Positions 14,436 through 22,349 are shown, counted from the stretch's first letter. The stretch is 28,384 bases of DNA from Nitrospiraceae bacterium (GCA_005800255.1 SYGW01000026.1:1-28384); one strand, 5' to 3'. Numbers and translations are program-made. The notes: a model not told the origin generated them from the letters alone.

Positions 14436-16286
14436 ATGACTATGGACAATCAGACTCAGAAACCATCGGACAACTTGAATATCGTTATTGTCGGGCATGT
14501 GGACCATGGCAAGTCCACTCTGCTGGGTCGGCTCTATGCCGATACTGGTTCCTTGCCGGATGGGAAGCTTGAAAAGGTTCAAGCCATCTGCCGGCAGCAG
14601 GGGAAGGAATTCGAGTACGCCTTCCTGTTCGACGCTTTTTTGGAAGAGCAGGAGCAGGGTATCACCATCGACACGGCTCGGACTTTCTTCGACTGGAAAG
14701 GCCGGCAATACATCATCATCGATGCGCCGGGCCACAAGGAATTTCTGAAGAACATGATTTCCGGGGCGGCGCGGGCCGAAGGGGCCTTGCTTCTGATCGA
14801 TGCCTTGGAGGGCGTGAAAGAACAGTCCAAGAAGCATGGCTATCTCCTGTCGTTGTTGGGCGTGCGCCAGTTTGCCGTCGTCGTGAACAAGATGGATCTG
14901 GTCGGCTACCGACAGGATGTGTTCGACGGGATCGAAAAGGAATATCGGGAGTTCCTCGGACAGTTCAAGGCGGTGCCCCAGCAGATCATTCCGGTCAGCG
15001 CCAAGCTCGGAGACAATATCGCCAACCGGAGCGAACAGATGCCCTGGTACAAGGGGCCGACCGTGCTGGACGCGCTCAGCACCTTCAAGAAAGAGCCGGG
15101 CCGGTCCGAACAGCCGCTTCGCTTGCCGGTTCAGGATGTGTATAAGTTCGATGCCCGCCGTATCATCGCCGGCCGCGTGACGGCTGGCCGGGTGAAGGTC
15201 GGGGATTCCCTGGTCTTTTCCCCCTCCAATAAACGGGCGACGGTCAAGTCCATTGAAGCCTTCAATGTTGAGCCTCCGCCGGTAGAAGGTCCCGCAGGCC
15301 AGTCGGTCGGTATCACGCTCGATGAACAGATCTTTGTCGAGCGGGGAGAGATCGCGTCGCATCAAGAAGCGCTTCCGCTGGTGTCGACGGCTTTTCGCGC
15401 CAACGTGTTCTGGTTGGGACGGAAGCCGCTGGAACGGGGGCGGCGCTATCAGTTGAGGGTGGCGACGAAGGAAGTGGACTGTGAAGTCGCCGCGATTCAC
15501 CGGATCATCGACACGATGGATCTGGCTCAACAGCAAGGCAGCAATGTGGTGAACCGGAATCAGGTTGCGGAGTTGACGATTCGGGCCAAGGCGCCGGTTG
15601 CCTTCGACCTTTCTGCGTCGTTCGAGGCGACGGGCCGGTTCGTGCTGGTGGATGAGTATGATATTGCCGGCGGCGGCATCGTGACGGAGCTGGTCCATGA
15701 CGATCAGGAGTTCCTCCGTGAAGAGGCGAGGCAGCGAGATTTTGCCTGGGTGAAGGGCGAGGTCGGTGTCGAGGACCGCGCACAACAGTATGGCCACCGG
15801 GCTGCCATCGTGCTGGTGACCGGGGGGCGTCATACGGGGAAGTCCTTCCTGGCCAAGAAAATCGAAGCCAGGCTTGTGGCGGACGGACGACATGCCTACC
15901 TACTCGATGGAGGAAACCTTCGCCGCGGGCTCGATGCGGACCTTTCCGAGGGGGAGCGAGGCCAGGCGGCAGAGATGGCTCGCCGTTATGGCGAGGTAGC
16001 AAGGCTGTTGGCCGATACGGGGTTGATCGTGGTGTCGACGACGAATCCCTTCGGCATGGCCTATGTTGAGGCGGCTCAGGCGATCCGGACGCTTGTTCAT
16101 CCGGTCCCGGTCATTGCCGTGCATATGAGCAAGGCTCCAGAAGAGGCTCCGCCCAATACGGATATCGTGTTGTCTGGCCCGACAGACTTCGATGAGGCGA
16201 CCCGCCGGATTCTGGATGAACTGAAGCGTCGTGGAGTCCTGGCTCAGGCGATCGGGGCCAAGCCGACCTTTCAGTATTCGATATAG
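14436..16286 (+). CDS. cysNC: Sulfate adenylyltransferase subunit 1 / APS kinase-like fusion
   Basis: The GTPase subunit of ATP sulfurylase is fused to a CysC-like domain (616 residues). Residues 1-440 are the EF-Tu-like CysN part: GHVDHGKS (20-27), DAPGH (96-100) and NKMD (151-154), then two beta-barrel domains. Residues 455-616 resemble APS kinase, with P-loop GGRHTGKS (463-470) and [10 protein letters not shown] from L490. Active APS kinases read GLSGSGKST and LDGDNVRHGL, and the later PFxxxR segment is also changed here, so this domain may be inactive. That fits the APS-type reductase nearby, which needs no PAPS. ATGs at 14436 and 14442 are both possible. A repeat begins 2 nt after the TAG. 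Confidence 0.93.
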   Translation: MTMDNQTQKPSDNLNIVIVGHVDHGKSTLLGRLYADTGSLPDGKLEKVQAICRQQGKEFEYAFLFDAFLEEQEQGITIDTARTFFDWKGRQYIIIDAPGHKEFLKNMISGAARAEGALLLIDALEGVKEQSKKHGYLLSLLGVRQFAVVVNKMDLVGYRQDVFDGIEKEYREFLGQFKAVPQQIIPVSAKLGDNIANRSEQMPWYKGPTVLDALSTFKKEPGRSEQPLRLPVQDVYKFDARRIIAGRVTAGRVKVGDSLVFSPSNKRATVKSIEAFNVEPPPVEGPAGQSVGITLDEQIFVERGEIASHQEALPLVSTAFRANVFWLGRKPLERGRRYQLRVATKEVDCEVAAIHRIIDTMDLAQQQGSNVVNRNQVAELTIRAKAPVAFDLSASFEATGRFVLVDEYDIAGGGIVTELVHDDQEFLREEARQRDFAWVKGEVGVEDRAQQYGHRAAIVLVTGGRHTGKSFLAKKIEARLVADGRHAYLLDGGNLRRGLDADLSEGERGQAAEMARRYGEVARLLADTGLIVVSTTNPFGMAYVEAAQAIRTLVHPVPVIAVHMSKAPEEAPPNTDIVLSGPTDFDEATRRILDELKRRGVLAQAIGAKPTFQYSI

Positions 16287-16288
16287 TC

Positions 16289-16452
16289 GGATGCTGAAAA
16301 AGAGGGGACGGGGTAGCTGGGACGATCCCTTTGCTCGGGCAACGCGCGGTCGCGGACTCCCCTCGTTGGACGCGCGCAGTTGGGATTATCCCACCCACCT
16401 CTCATAAAGGGATAGGTCGCTGCGGCCTCGCTGGACGAGCTTTTTGAGCATC
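16289..16452. repeat. Palindromic repeat, family 1, copy C (composite)
   Basis: This 164-bp copy has the same ends as copies A and B: it begins GGATGCTGAAAAAG and ends with GCGGCCTCGCTGGACG and then CTTTTTGAGCATC. The central CGTACC palindrome is missing. In its place lies a GC-rich inverted-repeat block (16318-16393) related to the family 2 repeat. It starts 2 nt after the cysN TAG. Confidence 0.85.
16318..16393. repeat. Palindromic repeat, family 2, copy 2, nested
   Basis: The arms TGGGACGATCCC (16318-16329) and GGGATTATCCCA (16382-16393) pair at ten of twelve positions. On the minus strand the block CAACTGCGCGCGTCC followed by AACGAG closely resembles CCACTGCGCCCATCG and AGCGAG in the 11572-11669 repeat. 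A shared GCGCG...GAGCA block follows in both. It appears to sit inside the family 1 copy. Confidence 0.6.
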
Positions 16453-16539
16453 TTGCGTATCAGCTGGAATGTTTCTGAGTGGGCCATGGGCATGACTTCC
16501 CGGAGTTCTCCAGCTTAATTTTGACCGGTTTTCGCTTGT

Positions 16540-16569
16540 TTGACTCTCCAGAAACCCCTGTGGTACCGT
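16540..16569 (+). promoter_or_regulatory. Possible promoter of the mrp gene
   Basis: TTGACT (16540-16545) and TACCGT (16564-16569) are separated by 18 nt. The -10 is weak, but the spacer end (AAACCCCTGTGG then TAC) is nearly the same as in the promoter at 19211-19240. The rest of the 16453-16611 gap shows only a weak AGCTGGA/TCCAGCT pair at 16462-16515. Confidence 0.4.
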
Positions 16570-16611
16570 TCCATCGCTCTGTATTTGCACAGTTAACGAG
16601 GGGTATCAGTC

Positions 16612-17532
16612 ATGGCGGTCGAGAAAGATCTCAAGGCCATTCTTGGCAAACTGAAATACTCGGACGACGCGAAAGTCGTTCAGCAGATCACTGAGCAAAT
16701 GCGGCAGGTGCAGGCCCGCATGGCCGGGATCAAGCACAAGCTGGTCGTCATGAGCGGCAAGGGCGGCGTCGGCAAAAGCATGACTACCGTGAACCTGGCG
16801 CTGGCGTTTGCGCGACAGGGCGCGAAAGTCGGATTGTTAGATGTGGACTTGAACGGACCCTGCGTGCCCCGCATGCTGGGCATGCATGGCCAGTCATTGG
16901 CCATGAGGCCTGAGGGAGCGGTTCCCCCAGTCGGGCCGCTCGGTGTGAAGGTCGCGTCAATGGATTTCTTCCTGGACGACGCGTCGCCGGTTCGCTGGAA
17001 GGGGCCGATGGATGTCAGCCCGGTCTGGCTGGGACTGATGGAAATGAACGTGATCCGCGAATTCCTGGCGGATGTGGTTTGGGGCGAGCTCGATTATCTG
17101 CTGGTGGATCTGCCTCCCGGGGCCGCAGCGGACAAGCCGCCGGTCATCGCCGGGTTTATTCCCGATCTGGCGGGAGCGATCGTCGTGACGACGCCGTCGG
17201 AAGTGGCGTCGGATGTGGTGCAGAAATCGGTCACCTACGCCAGAGACATGGGTATCAAGGTCCTGGGCATGGTCGAGAACATGAGTGAGTATCGCTGTCC
17301 TTCTTGCGGCGAAGTGAATGAATTGTTCGAGGGCAACACCGAGGCGATGTGCGAGACGTTGGACCTGCCGCTGCTCGGGCGAGTGCCGTTCGACCGGAAA
17401 ATCGCTCGCACCTTCGACAAGGGAGAGCCGTTGCTCGACGAAACCTATCCGACGATTCAACGGTATCAGGAAATCGCTGGACGCATCAGGACGCTGCTGG
17501 ACTACAAAAAGGTGCTCGCCGATCAACTGTGA
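16612..17532 (+). CDS. mrp: Mrp/NBP35-type P-loop ATPase
   Basis: This is a 306-residue cytosolic ATPase of the Mrp/ApbC/NBP35 family, which binds and transfers [4Fe-4S] clusters to target proteins. The deviant Walker A GKGGVGKS spans 49-56. DVDLNGPCVPRMLG, DYLLVDLPPG and VVTTPSEVASDVV follow, then the CXXC of the cluster-binding site (C229 and C232, YRCPSCGE). The N-terminus is a short helix rather than a full MIP18/DUF59 domain. GAGGGG lies about 8 nt before ATG 16612. The PCP_red protein follows after 24 nt, so they probably share a transcript. Fe-S enzymes (CysH, sulfite reductase) are encoded just upstream, but in separate units. Confidence 0.93.
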   Translation: MAVEKDLKAILGKLKYSDDAKVVQQITEQMRQVQARMAGIKHKLVVMSGKGGVGKSMTTVNLALAFARQGAKVGLLDVDLNGPCVPRMLGMHGQSLAMRPEGAVPPVGPLGVKVASMDFFLDDASPVRWKGPMDVSPVWLGLMEMNVIREFLADVVWGELDYLLVDLPPGAAADKPPVIAGFIPDLAGAIVVTTPSEVASDVVQKSVTYARDMGIKVLGMVENMSEYRCPSCGEVNELFEGNTEAMCETLDLPLLGRVPFDRKIARTFDKGEPLLDETYPTIQRYQEIAGRIRTLLDYKKVLADQL

Positions 17533-17556
17533 CGGTATGCGCCAAGAGGAGACGCC

Positions 17557-18315
17557 ATGAAATTCGTGTGCCTCAACTGTGAAACCTACATGAACTTTGA
17601 GAAGGTGGAGAAGCCCGGCGAGGGCACGCTCGGCGTGTTCTTCGGCTGCCCGTCTTGCAGCGCCAAGTTTTCCATGGTGACTAATCCCGGCGAGACCCAG
17701 ATGGTCAGTTCCCTCGGGGTGCAGTTGGGCGGGCGCACTGCGGCGGCTGAGCCGTTCGAGATGACCAGGGGCACGTTGAAAGACGAAGCCACGGCAGGCT
17801 CCGGCCAGATGGCGGCGTATTTGAATGAGAAGATCCAGGGTGGCCAGCCGGCAGCTGCCGCGGCCACAGCCGCGCCGGCGGGCAAGCCGGGCGAGAAGCC
17901 CAGCGGCGGTTGCCCATTCTCCGCGATGGTCGCAGAAATGGGGCTTGGTTCTGGCGGAAAGCCAGCCACCGGAGGCGCGGTGACCTCGGAGTTCACCTGG
18001 TCAGCCGATGCGAAGGAGAAGCTCGATCGCCTGCCCTCGTTCGTGAAGCCGATGGTGCAGAGCAGTGTCGAGGCGTTCGCGCGCAAGCAGGGATATCAGA
18101 CGATCACATTGCAAGTGATGGACGACTCCAAGAGCGAGTCGAGCAACGGGATGACCTGGACGCCTGATGCAGAGAAGCGGCTTGAGAATATTCCCGACTT
18201 CATCCGCCCGATGGCCCGAAAAGAAGTCGAGCGGGTGGCCAAGGAGCGGGGGTTGGCCACGATTACGGCGCAAGTGATGGATGACGTCAAAGATAAGTTT
18301 ATGAAGTTCATGTAG
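17557..18315 (+). CDS. Tandem PCP_red domain protein with zinc ribbon
   Basis: This 252-residue protein has an N-terminal zinc-ribbon pattern (C5, C8, C31, C34). A low-complexity Ala/Gly/Pro linker follows (about 95-120), then a short GGCPFSAMVAEMG segment. Two copies of a helical domain begin with WSADAKEKLDRLPSFV (about 146-192) and WTPDAEKRLENIPDFI (about 199-245). Each copy then has a helix ending in VEAFARKQG or VERVAKERG and a strand ending in QVMDD. This matches the small PCP_red domain found at the C-terminus of the light-independent protochlorophyllide reductase B subunit. No other bacteriochlorophyll gene is seen here, so the function is unknown; redox or Fe-S work with the adjacent Mrp ATPase is a guess. 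AGGAG lies 7 nt before the ATG. Confidence 0.85.
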   Translation: MKFVCLNCETYMNFEKVEKPGEGTLGVFFGCPSCSAKFSMVTNPGETQMVSSLGVQLGGRTAAAEPFEMTRGTLKDEATAGSGQMAAYLNEKIQGGQPAAAAATAAPAGKPGEKPSGGCPFSAMVAEMGLGSGGKPATGGAVTSEFTWSADAKEKLDRLPSFVKPMVQSSVEAFARKQGYQTITLQVMDDSKSESSNGMTWTPDAEKRLENIPDFIRPMARKEVERVAKERGLATITAQVMDDVKDKFMKFM

Positions 18316-18331
18316 GCAGATACGCGAGCAT

Positions 18332-19176
18332 ATGAATGTAACGGTACGAGGGCTCATCCGGTCAGCCGGGTGGGCCTTTCCTTTAGGTAAGCATGGCGGT
18401 TGTGATGGTGGCATCCTGCGGAGGCCATGCAGAGGTCGCGCGTTGGGACTCGTCATGCTGGTCTGTCTCGTCTTGTCGGCTCTACCTCTCTGGGCGTAGC
18501 ATGATGAGTCGGGTCATGCTGTCGTGACGGAAACAGTTGCCTCCGGCCACGTCCATTCCGGTGTGGCTAGCCACGAAGGGTGGGAAGGGTCGGTCGCAGG
18601 CACCGCCTATTCCGAGTTCAATCATCACCTCACCGGCATGTTGGTTCTCATCATCGGCCTCAGCGAGCTGCGCCAGGCGCTGGCGATCCCGTTCTGGGCT
18701 TGGACCAGGTTTCTTCTGCAGGCGCCTTGCTTACGGCGGGAGTGTTTCTTCTTATCTGGAGCGACCATGATGCCTGGCCGATCGGTTCGCTCAGTTTTGC
18801 GCAGACGTTTTTCGGCAGTGATTCGGAGATCTTTCAGCATAAGAGTTATGCGCTGTTGTCATTGACCGTTGGCGCGATCGAGCTGCTCCGCCGAGTGAAA
18901 CAGATCGGGCATGCGGCCTGGGCCGCTCCATTGCCCCTGTTTGCCATCATCGGAGGCTTAATGCTGTTCGGCCATTCACACGGCCTCCATCCCTCAGCCC
19001 ACAAGATCGCCATGGGCCATGCATTGATGGGTACCATGGCGGTGACAGCCGGTTCGTCCAAGCTGCTGTCGGATTGGTTTCGGGCTCCAGCACAGGCGCG
19101 GTACTCCAAGCGGGAGCTGTTCTGGGCCGGATTGATCCTGCTCATCGGGGTCCAACTGCTCGTGTATTCAGAGTAA
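18332..19176 (+). pseudogene. Membrane protein gene broken by nonsense codon and frameshift
   Basis: From ATG 18332 the frame runs through a signal-peptide-like stretch (LVMLVCLVLSALPLWA) to a TAG at 18497-18499. It continues open in the same frame with a His-rich segment (HDESGH, then SGHVHSGVASHEG) and a membrane segment (LTGMLVLIIGLSELRQAL). Near 18719-18721 the frame shifts by one base: the natural continuation GALLTAGVFLLIW is in the next frame and goes on to the TAA at 19176. The second part has about four membrane segments, several with His (FGHSHGLHPSAHKIAMGHALMG). A metal-related membrane protein is plausible. I do not recognise the family. Two lesions point to decay, though sequencing error cannot be excluded. 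Confidence 0.75.
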
Positions 19177-19210
19177 GTAATCCTGTCGCGCGGTGCCGCC
19201 CCTCGCATAA

Positions 19211-19240
19211 TTGACACTTTTCCAAACCCTGTGCTACGAG
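19211..19240 (+). promoter_or_regulatory. Promoter of yebC
   Basis: A perfect -35 TTGACA (19211-19216) is followed after 18 nt by TACGAG (19235-19240), a weak -10. The spacer ends AAACCCTGTGC, nearly as in the mrp promoter. It is the best candidate upstream of yebC. Confidence 0.5.
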
Positions 19241-19252
19241 TACCAGCTCGTA
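19235..19252. promoter_or_regulatory. Palindrome overlapping the yebC promoter
   Basis: TACGAG (19235-19240) and CTCGTA (19247-19252) form a perfect inverted repeat with a 6-nt spacer. It starts on the -10 hexamer, a typical place for a repressor site; an RNA hairpin at the 5' end of the message is an alternative. Confidence 0.35.
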
Positions 19253-19312
19253 TCGATCGACGTCACCTTCTTGTGCGGTCGGCCCGTTTGAGTCCGGCTG
19301 TAGGGAGTGAAT

Positions 19313-20065
19313 ATGGGTGGACATAGCCATTGGGCGACAGTTAAACGGCACAAGGGTGCCATGGACGTCAAACGCGGGAAGATTTTCACGCGAATCATCC
19401 GCGAGGTCACGATCGCGGCTCGTACCGGCGCGGATCCGGATGGCAATCCGCGGCTCCGGCTGGCGATTTTGAAGGCCAAAGAGGCCAACATGCCCGGCGA
19501 TACGCTGAAAAAAGCCATTCAGCGGGGCACGGGCGAATTGCCTGGCGTGATGTATGAAGAGTTTCACCTGGAGGCCTATGGTCCGGGCGGGACCGGCATC
19601 TTGCTGGAAATTACGAGCGACAACCGTAATCGCACTGTCGCCGAGCTGCGCAACCTCCTCACGAAGAATCATGGCAACATGGCGGAGGCCGGTGCGGTCT
19701 CCTGGCAGTTCCATAAAAAGGGGCTGCTGACGATCGAGAAGAGCAAGGTCGACGAAGATACGCTGCTTTCCCTGGCGCTGGATGCGGGGGCGGAGGACGT
19801 GAAGGTGGGGGACTCGGGCTTTGAAGTTATCACGGACCCGCAGCACTTTGAAGCCGTGAAGAAGGCCCTCGCCGATGCGAAGGTCGAGACAGTGTTGGCG
19901 GAAGTCACCTTTGTTCCTCAGAACACGATCAAGCTCGAGGAAAAAGCGGCCGAGCAGATGCTCAAGTTGATGGAAGTTTTGGACGAGCATGACGATGTGC
20001 AGAAGGTGCACGCGAATTTCGATATTTCCGACGAGGTGATGGAGAAGGTGGCCGCTGCCGGATGA
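19313..20065 (+). CDS. yebC: YebC/PmpR family protein
   Basis: This 250-residue protein belongs to the YebC/TACO1 family, annotated as transcriptional regulators and also linked to translation. The N-terminal domain has the signature MGGHSHWATVKRHKGAMDVK, then GKIFTRIIREVTIAAR and GGDPDxNPRLR-like text. TRNRTVAE-like (DNRNRTVAELRNLLTKN) and GAVSWQFHKKG blocks follow, and the acidic C-terminal domain is complete. AGGGAG stands 5 nt before ATG 19313; a GTG six bases upstream is less likely. In many bacteria yebC is followed by ruvC, ruvA and ruvB. Here ruvA comes next after 70 nt. Confidence 0.96.
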   Translation: MGGHSHWATVKRHKGAMDVKRGKIFTRIIREVTIAARTGADPDGNPRLRLAILKAKEANMPGDTLKKAIQRGTGELPGVMYEEFHLEAYGPGGTGILLEITSDNRNRTVAELRNLLTKNHGNMAEAGAVSWQFHKKGLLTIEKSKVDEDTLLSLALDAGAEDVKVGDSGFEVITDPQHFEAVKKALADAKVETVLAEVTFVPQNTIKLEEKAAEQMLKLMEVLDEHDDVQKVHANFDISDEVMEKVAAAG

Positions 20066-20135
20066 ACGGAACCCCCAAGACAGTCTTCTTCCGTTCGGTC
20101 TTTTGCGCGCACTACTCCTTGCCGCACCATAGAGC

Positions 20136-20744
20136 ATGATTGCCTCACTGACAGGCCGATTGGCCTTCAAGTCGCCGACCTCCCTGGTTCTCGATGTGCA
20201 CGGGGTCGGCTACGAAGTATTTATTCCCCTCAGTACCTACTACGGGCTAGCGAATCTCGGTGACGGCACCTCCCTGAGCGTGTATACCCATGTCCGGGAA
20301 GATGCGATTCAGCTTTTCGGCTTTTTGACTTCGCAGGAAAAGGATGCCTTCGTGCTGCTGACCAGCGTATCCGGCGTCGGGCCGAAGCTGGCGCTCAGTG
20401 TTTTATCGGCGCTTCCTGTGTCCGATCTGGTTTTTGCGATTCAGTCTGACAATGTCGAAAAACTGACGACGGTTCCAGGGATCGGGAACAAATCGGCCAG
20501 CCGTCTTGTGTTAGAGCTCAAGGATAAAGTCGGCAAGCTTCAGCCTGGCCCCGTTCCGGCACGCGACTCCCCCGGACAGGGACAGGATGCGACGTTCGAC
20601 GATGCGCTGTCGGCGCTTGTGAATTTGGGCTACCGCCCGCAAGATGCCAAAGAGACATTGAAGCAGGTGCGAAAGTCCAATCCTGAGTCCATCCCGCTCA
20701 AAGACATGATTCGTGAGTCCCTGAAGGAGCTCGCAAGGGGGTAA
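20136..20744 (+). CDS. ruvA: Holliday junction branch-migration protein RuvA
   Basis: RuvA binds four-way junctions and loads the RuvB motor during recombination repair. It has 202 residues, the usual length. The OB-fold domain begins MIASLTGRLAFKSPTSLVLDV and has GVGYEVFIPLSTY. The two helix-hairpin-helix motifs are VSGVGPKLALSVLS and VPGIGNKSASRLVLELKDK. A Pro-rich linker (residues 130-145) leads to domain III (DDALSALVNLGYRPQDAKETL), which contacts RuvB. No strong ribosome-binding site is seen before ATG 20136. The next gene starts 2 nt after the stop, so they are probably co-translated. Confidence 0.97.
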   Translation: MIASLTGRLAFKSPTSLVLDVHGVGYEVFIPLSTYYGLANLGDGTSLSVYTHVREDAIQLFGFLTSQEKDAFVLLTSVSGVGPKLALSVLSALPVSDLVFAIQSDNVEKLTTVPGIGNKSASRLVLELKDKVGKLQPGPVPARDSPGQGQDATFDDALSALVNLGYRPQDAKETLKQVRKSNPESIPLKDMIRESLKELARG

Positions 20745-20746
20745 GG

Positions 20747-21193
20747 ATGCGATCATTATCCGTCGGACTGGTCTTGTGTCTCTTGGGGTTGGGGGTCCTT
20801 CCCAGCTTTGCAGGAGAGGCGAGCGAGCCGAAAAGCATTCGCAAGACCTGTGGTACTTGTCCCGAGGGCTATGCGACCACCCGCGTGACCGAGTCCAAAG
20901 AAATCTGCAAGGACGGCGATCCCATTCTGGTGCAATGTGTCCCCCTGGGGGCCAATCTCTTGCCAGTTTGCGGATTCTGCCCTGAGGGTTATCGCGAAAT
21001 CGGCAGCTCGTCTGTGCCGGCTCGCTGCGGCAGTCAGGATGGGGGACGGCTTACGCAATGTCAGCTGGAGAAGATGGAGCTGAACTTTCCTGATCCGACC
21101 CAGGGCAGTAAGACTTGCCCGCCTGATTGCGGGAGCATTGCCACTCCGGGGCAGGGGGCCTTGCCTCCTCCCCAAGTACTTGCCCACGCCTGA
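20747..21193 (+). CDS. Secreted Cys-rich protein with two tandem repeats
   Basis: This 148-residue protein has a signal peptide (about 1-22, hydrophobic [15 protein letters not shown], likely cut after A22). The mature part holds two 40-residue repeats starting CGTCPEGY and CGFCPEGY. The first has C35, C38, C54 and C64 and the second C75, C78, C94 and C105, giving CX2C-X15-C-X9/10-C. A final CPPDC (C124, C128) lies near the end. Disulfides in the periplasm or a metal site are both possible. I do not recognise the family. It sits 2 nt after ruvA, and its end lies 32 nt before ruvB, so it is expressed with DNA-repair genes despite being exported. Confidence 0.8.
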   Translation: MRSLSVGLVLCLLGLGVLPSFAGEASEPKSIRKTCGTCPEGYATTRVTESKEICKDGDPILVQCVPLGANLLPVCGFCPEGYREIGSSSVPARCGSQDGGRLTQCQLEKMELNFPDPTQGSKTCPPDCGSIATPGQGALPPPQVLAHA

Positions 21194-21201
21194 GAAAAAA
21201 T

Positions 21202-21219
21202 AAGACCGGGAGAGGTCTT
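21202..21219 (+). promoter_or_regulatory. Hairpin with the ruvB ribosome-binding site in its loop
   Basis: AAGACC (21202-21207) and GGTCTT (21214-21219) form a perfect stem around the loop GGGAGA, which is part of the ruvB Shine-Dalgarno sequence. Two more T follow. It could modulate ruvB translation or act as a weak terminator after the Cys-rich gene. Confidence 0.4.
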
Positions 21220-21225
21220 TTCACG

Positions 21226-22233
21226 ATGGCCGAGCGAGTTGTCAGCACGCAGATTACGGATGAAGAGCGCAGCATCGAGAACGTGCTGCGTCCGCAGACT
21301 CTGGGGGAATATGTCGGCCAGGAGCGGATGAAGGAGTCCCTCCGGATCTGTATCGAAGCGGCCAAGCAGCGGAAGGAAGCGCTCGACCATACGATCTTTT
21401 ATGGCCCGCCAGGACTGGGCAAAACCACGATCGCCCACATCATTGCTCGCGAGATGGGGGCGTCGCTCCGTTCGACCTCCGGCCTCGTCCTGGCCCATGC
21501 GGGCGATCTGGCCGCTATCCTGACGAATCTCCAAGAGCACGACGTCCTTTTCATCGACGAGATACACCGGCTCTCTGCCTCGGTCGAAGAGGCGCTCTAT
21601 CCGGCCATGGAGGATTACCAGCTCGATCTTGTCATCGGCCAGGGGCCTGCAGCCAGGACGGTGAAACTGGATCTTCCGAGGTTTACGCTGGTGGGGGCCA
21701 CGACCAGGGCCGGCGCCCTAACCTCTCCGCTCCGGGACCGGTTCGGTCTTGTTCACCGGCTGGAGTTTTATTCTCCGTCAGAACTCCAGACCATTGTGAC
21801 CCGTTCGGCGGGAGTGCTCGGGATTCCGATCGATTCCGAGGGAGCGAGGGAAATCGCCTGTCGCGCCAGGGGAACTCCCCGCATCGTCAATCGCCTGATC
21901 AAGCGGGTGCGCGACTATGCCCAGGTCAAGGCGCAGGGCCGCATTGCCCAGGCCGTCGCCCAGGAGGCGCTCGCCTGGCTGGGCGTCGATACGGCGGGAT
22001 TCGACGAGATGGATCGTCAGATCCTTTTGACCATTATCGACAAGTTTGCCGGAGGACCGGTCGGGGTGGAGTCTCTGGCTGCTGCAGTCCAGGAAGACAG
22101 GAGCACCCTCGAAGATGTCCATGAGCCCTATTTGATTCAGGCTGGCTTCCTTGAGCGAACCGGCCGCGGCCGCCAAGCTACGAAGCTGGCCTTCGATCAT
22201 TTCAAGCGGCCCAATTCCCCCCTCTTCCCCTGA
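21226..22233 (+). CDS. ruvB: Holliday junction DNA helicase RuvB
   Basis: RuvB is the AAA+ hexameric motor that drives branch migration with RuvA. It has 335 residues, the usual length. Sequence landmarks are [19 protein letters not shown], Walker [10 protein letters not shown], Walker [11 protein letters not shown], sensor 1 [20 protein letters not shown], sensor 2 [19 protein letters not shown], and a C-terminal winged helix ending [18 protein letters not shown] 21226 is chosen because GGGAGAGG lies upstream and the family start MAERVVSTQ fits; the open frame further 5' overlaps the Cys-rich gene. No ruvC was found nearby. Confidence 0.97.
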   Translation: MAERVVSTQITDEERSIENVLRPQTLGEYVGQERMKESLRICIEAAKQRKEALDHTIFYGPPGLGKTTIAHIIAREMGASLRSTSGLVLAHAGDLAAILTNLQEHDVLFIDEIHRLSASVEEALYPAMEDYQLDLVIGQGPAARTVKLDLPRFTLVGATTRAGALTSPLRDRFGLVHRLEFYSPSELQTIVTRSAGVLGIPIDSEGAREIACRARGTPRIVNRLIKRVRDYAQVKAQGRIAQAVAQEALAWLGVDTAGFDEMDRQILLTIIDKFAGGPVGVESLAAAVQEDRSTLEDVHEPYLIQAGFLERTGRGRQATKLAFDHFKRPNSPLFP

Positions 22234-22319
22234 TCTGGCTGGCCCCGTCTGCCCCTGCCGGCTGCGGATTCGAAAGGGCCGGGTCTGTTGCGTAAGCTAC
22301 TGAAAGGTCGAGGATCTCC

Positions 22320-22349
22320 TTGCATTGTCGGGAATGGTTCCTGTATCAT
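22320..22349 (+). promoter_or_regulatory. Promoter of the aromatic amino-acid operon
   Basis: TTGCAT (22320-22325) and TATCAT (22344-22349) are 18 nt apart, matching the sigma-70 consensus at four and five positions. The leader of about 70 nt contains a CCAGCC/GGCTGG pair but no convincing leader peptide. pheA has AGAGGGGG 6 nt before its ATG. Confidence 0.55.

Noticed and set aside
14424..15893. Long minus-strand open frame (489 codons) opposite cysN
   Set aside because: The plus-strand CysN motifs are complete, and the antisense translation has no coherent domain.
8894..16452. Palindromic repeats considered as a CRISPR array or insertion sequence
   Set aside because: The copies are kilobases apart, carry no regular spacers, encode no transposase and show no obvious target duplications.
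21127..21225. N-terminal extension of ruvB
   Set aside because: It overlaps the upstream gene and adds residues absent from RuvB; ATG 21226 has its own ribosome-binding site.
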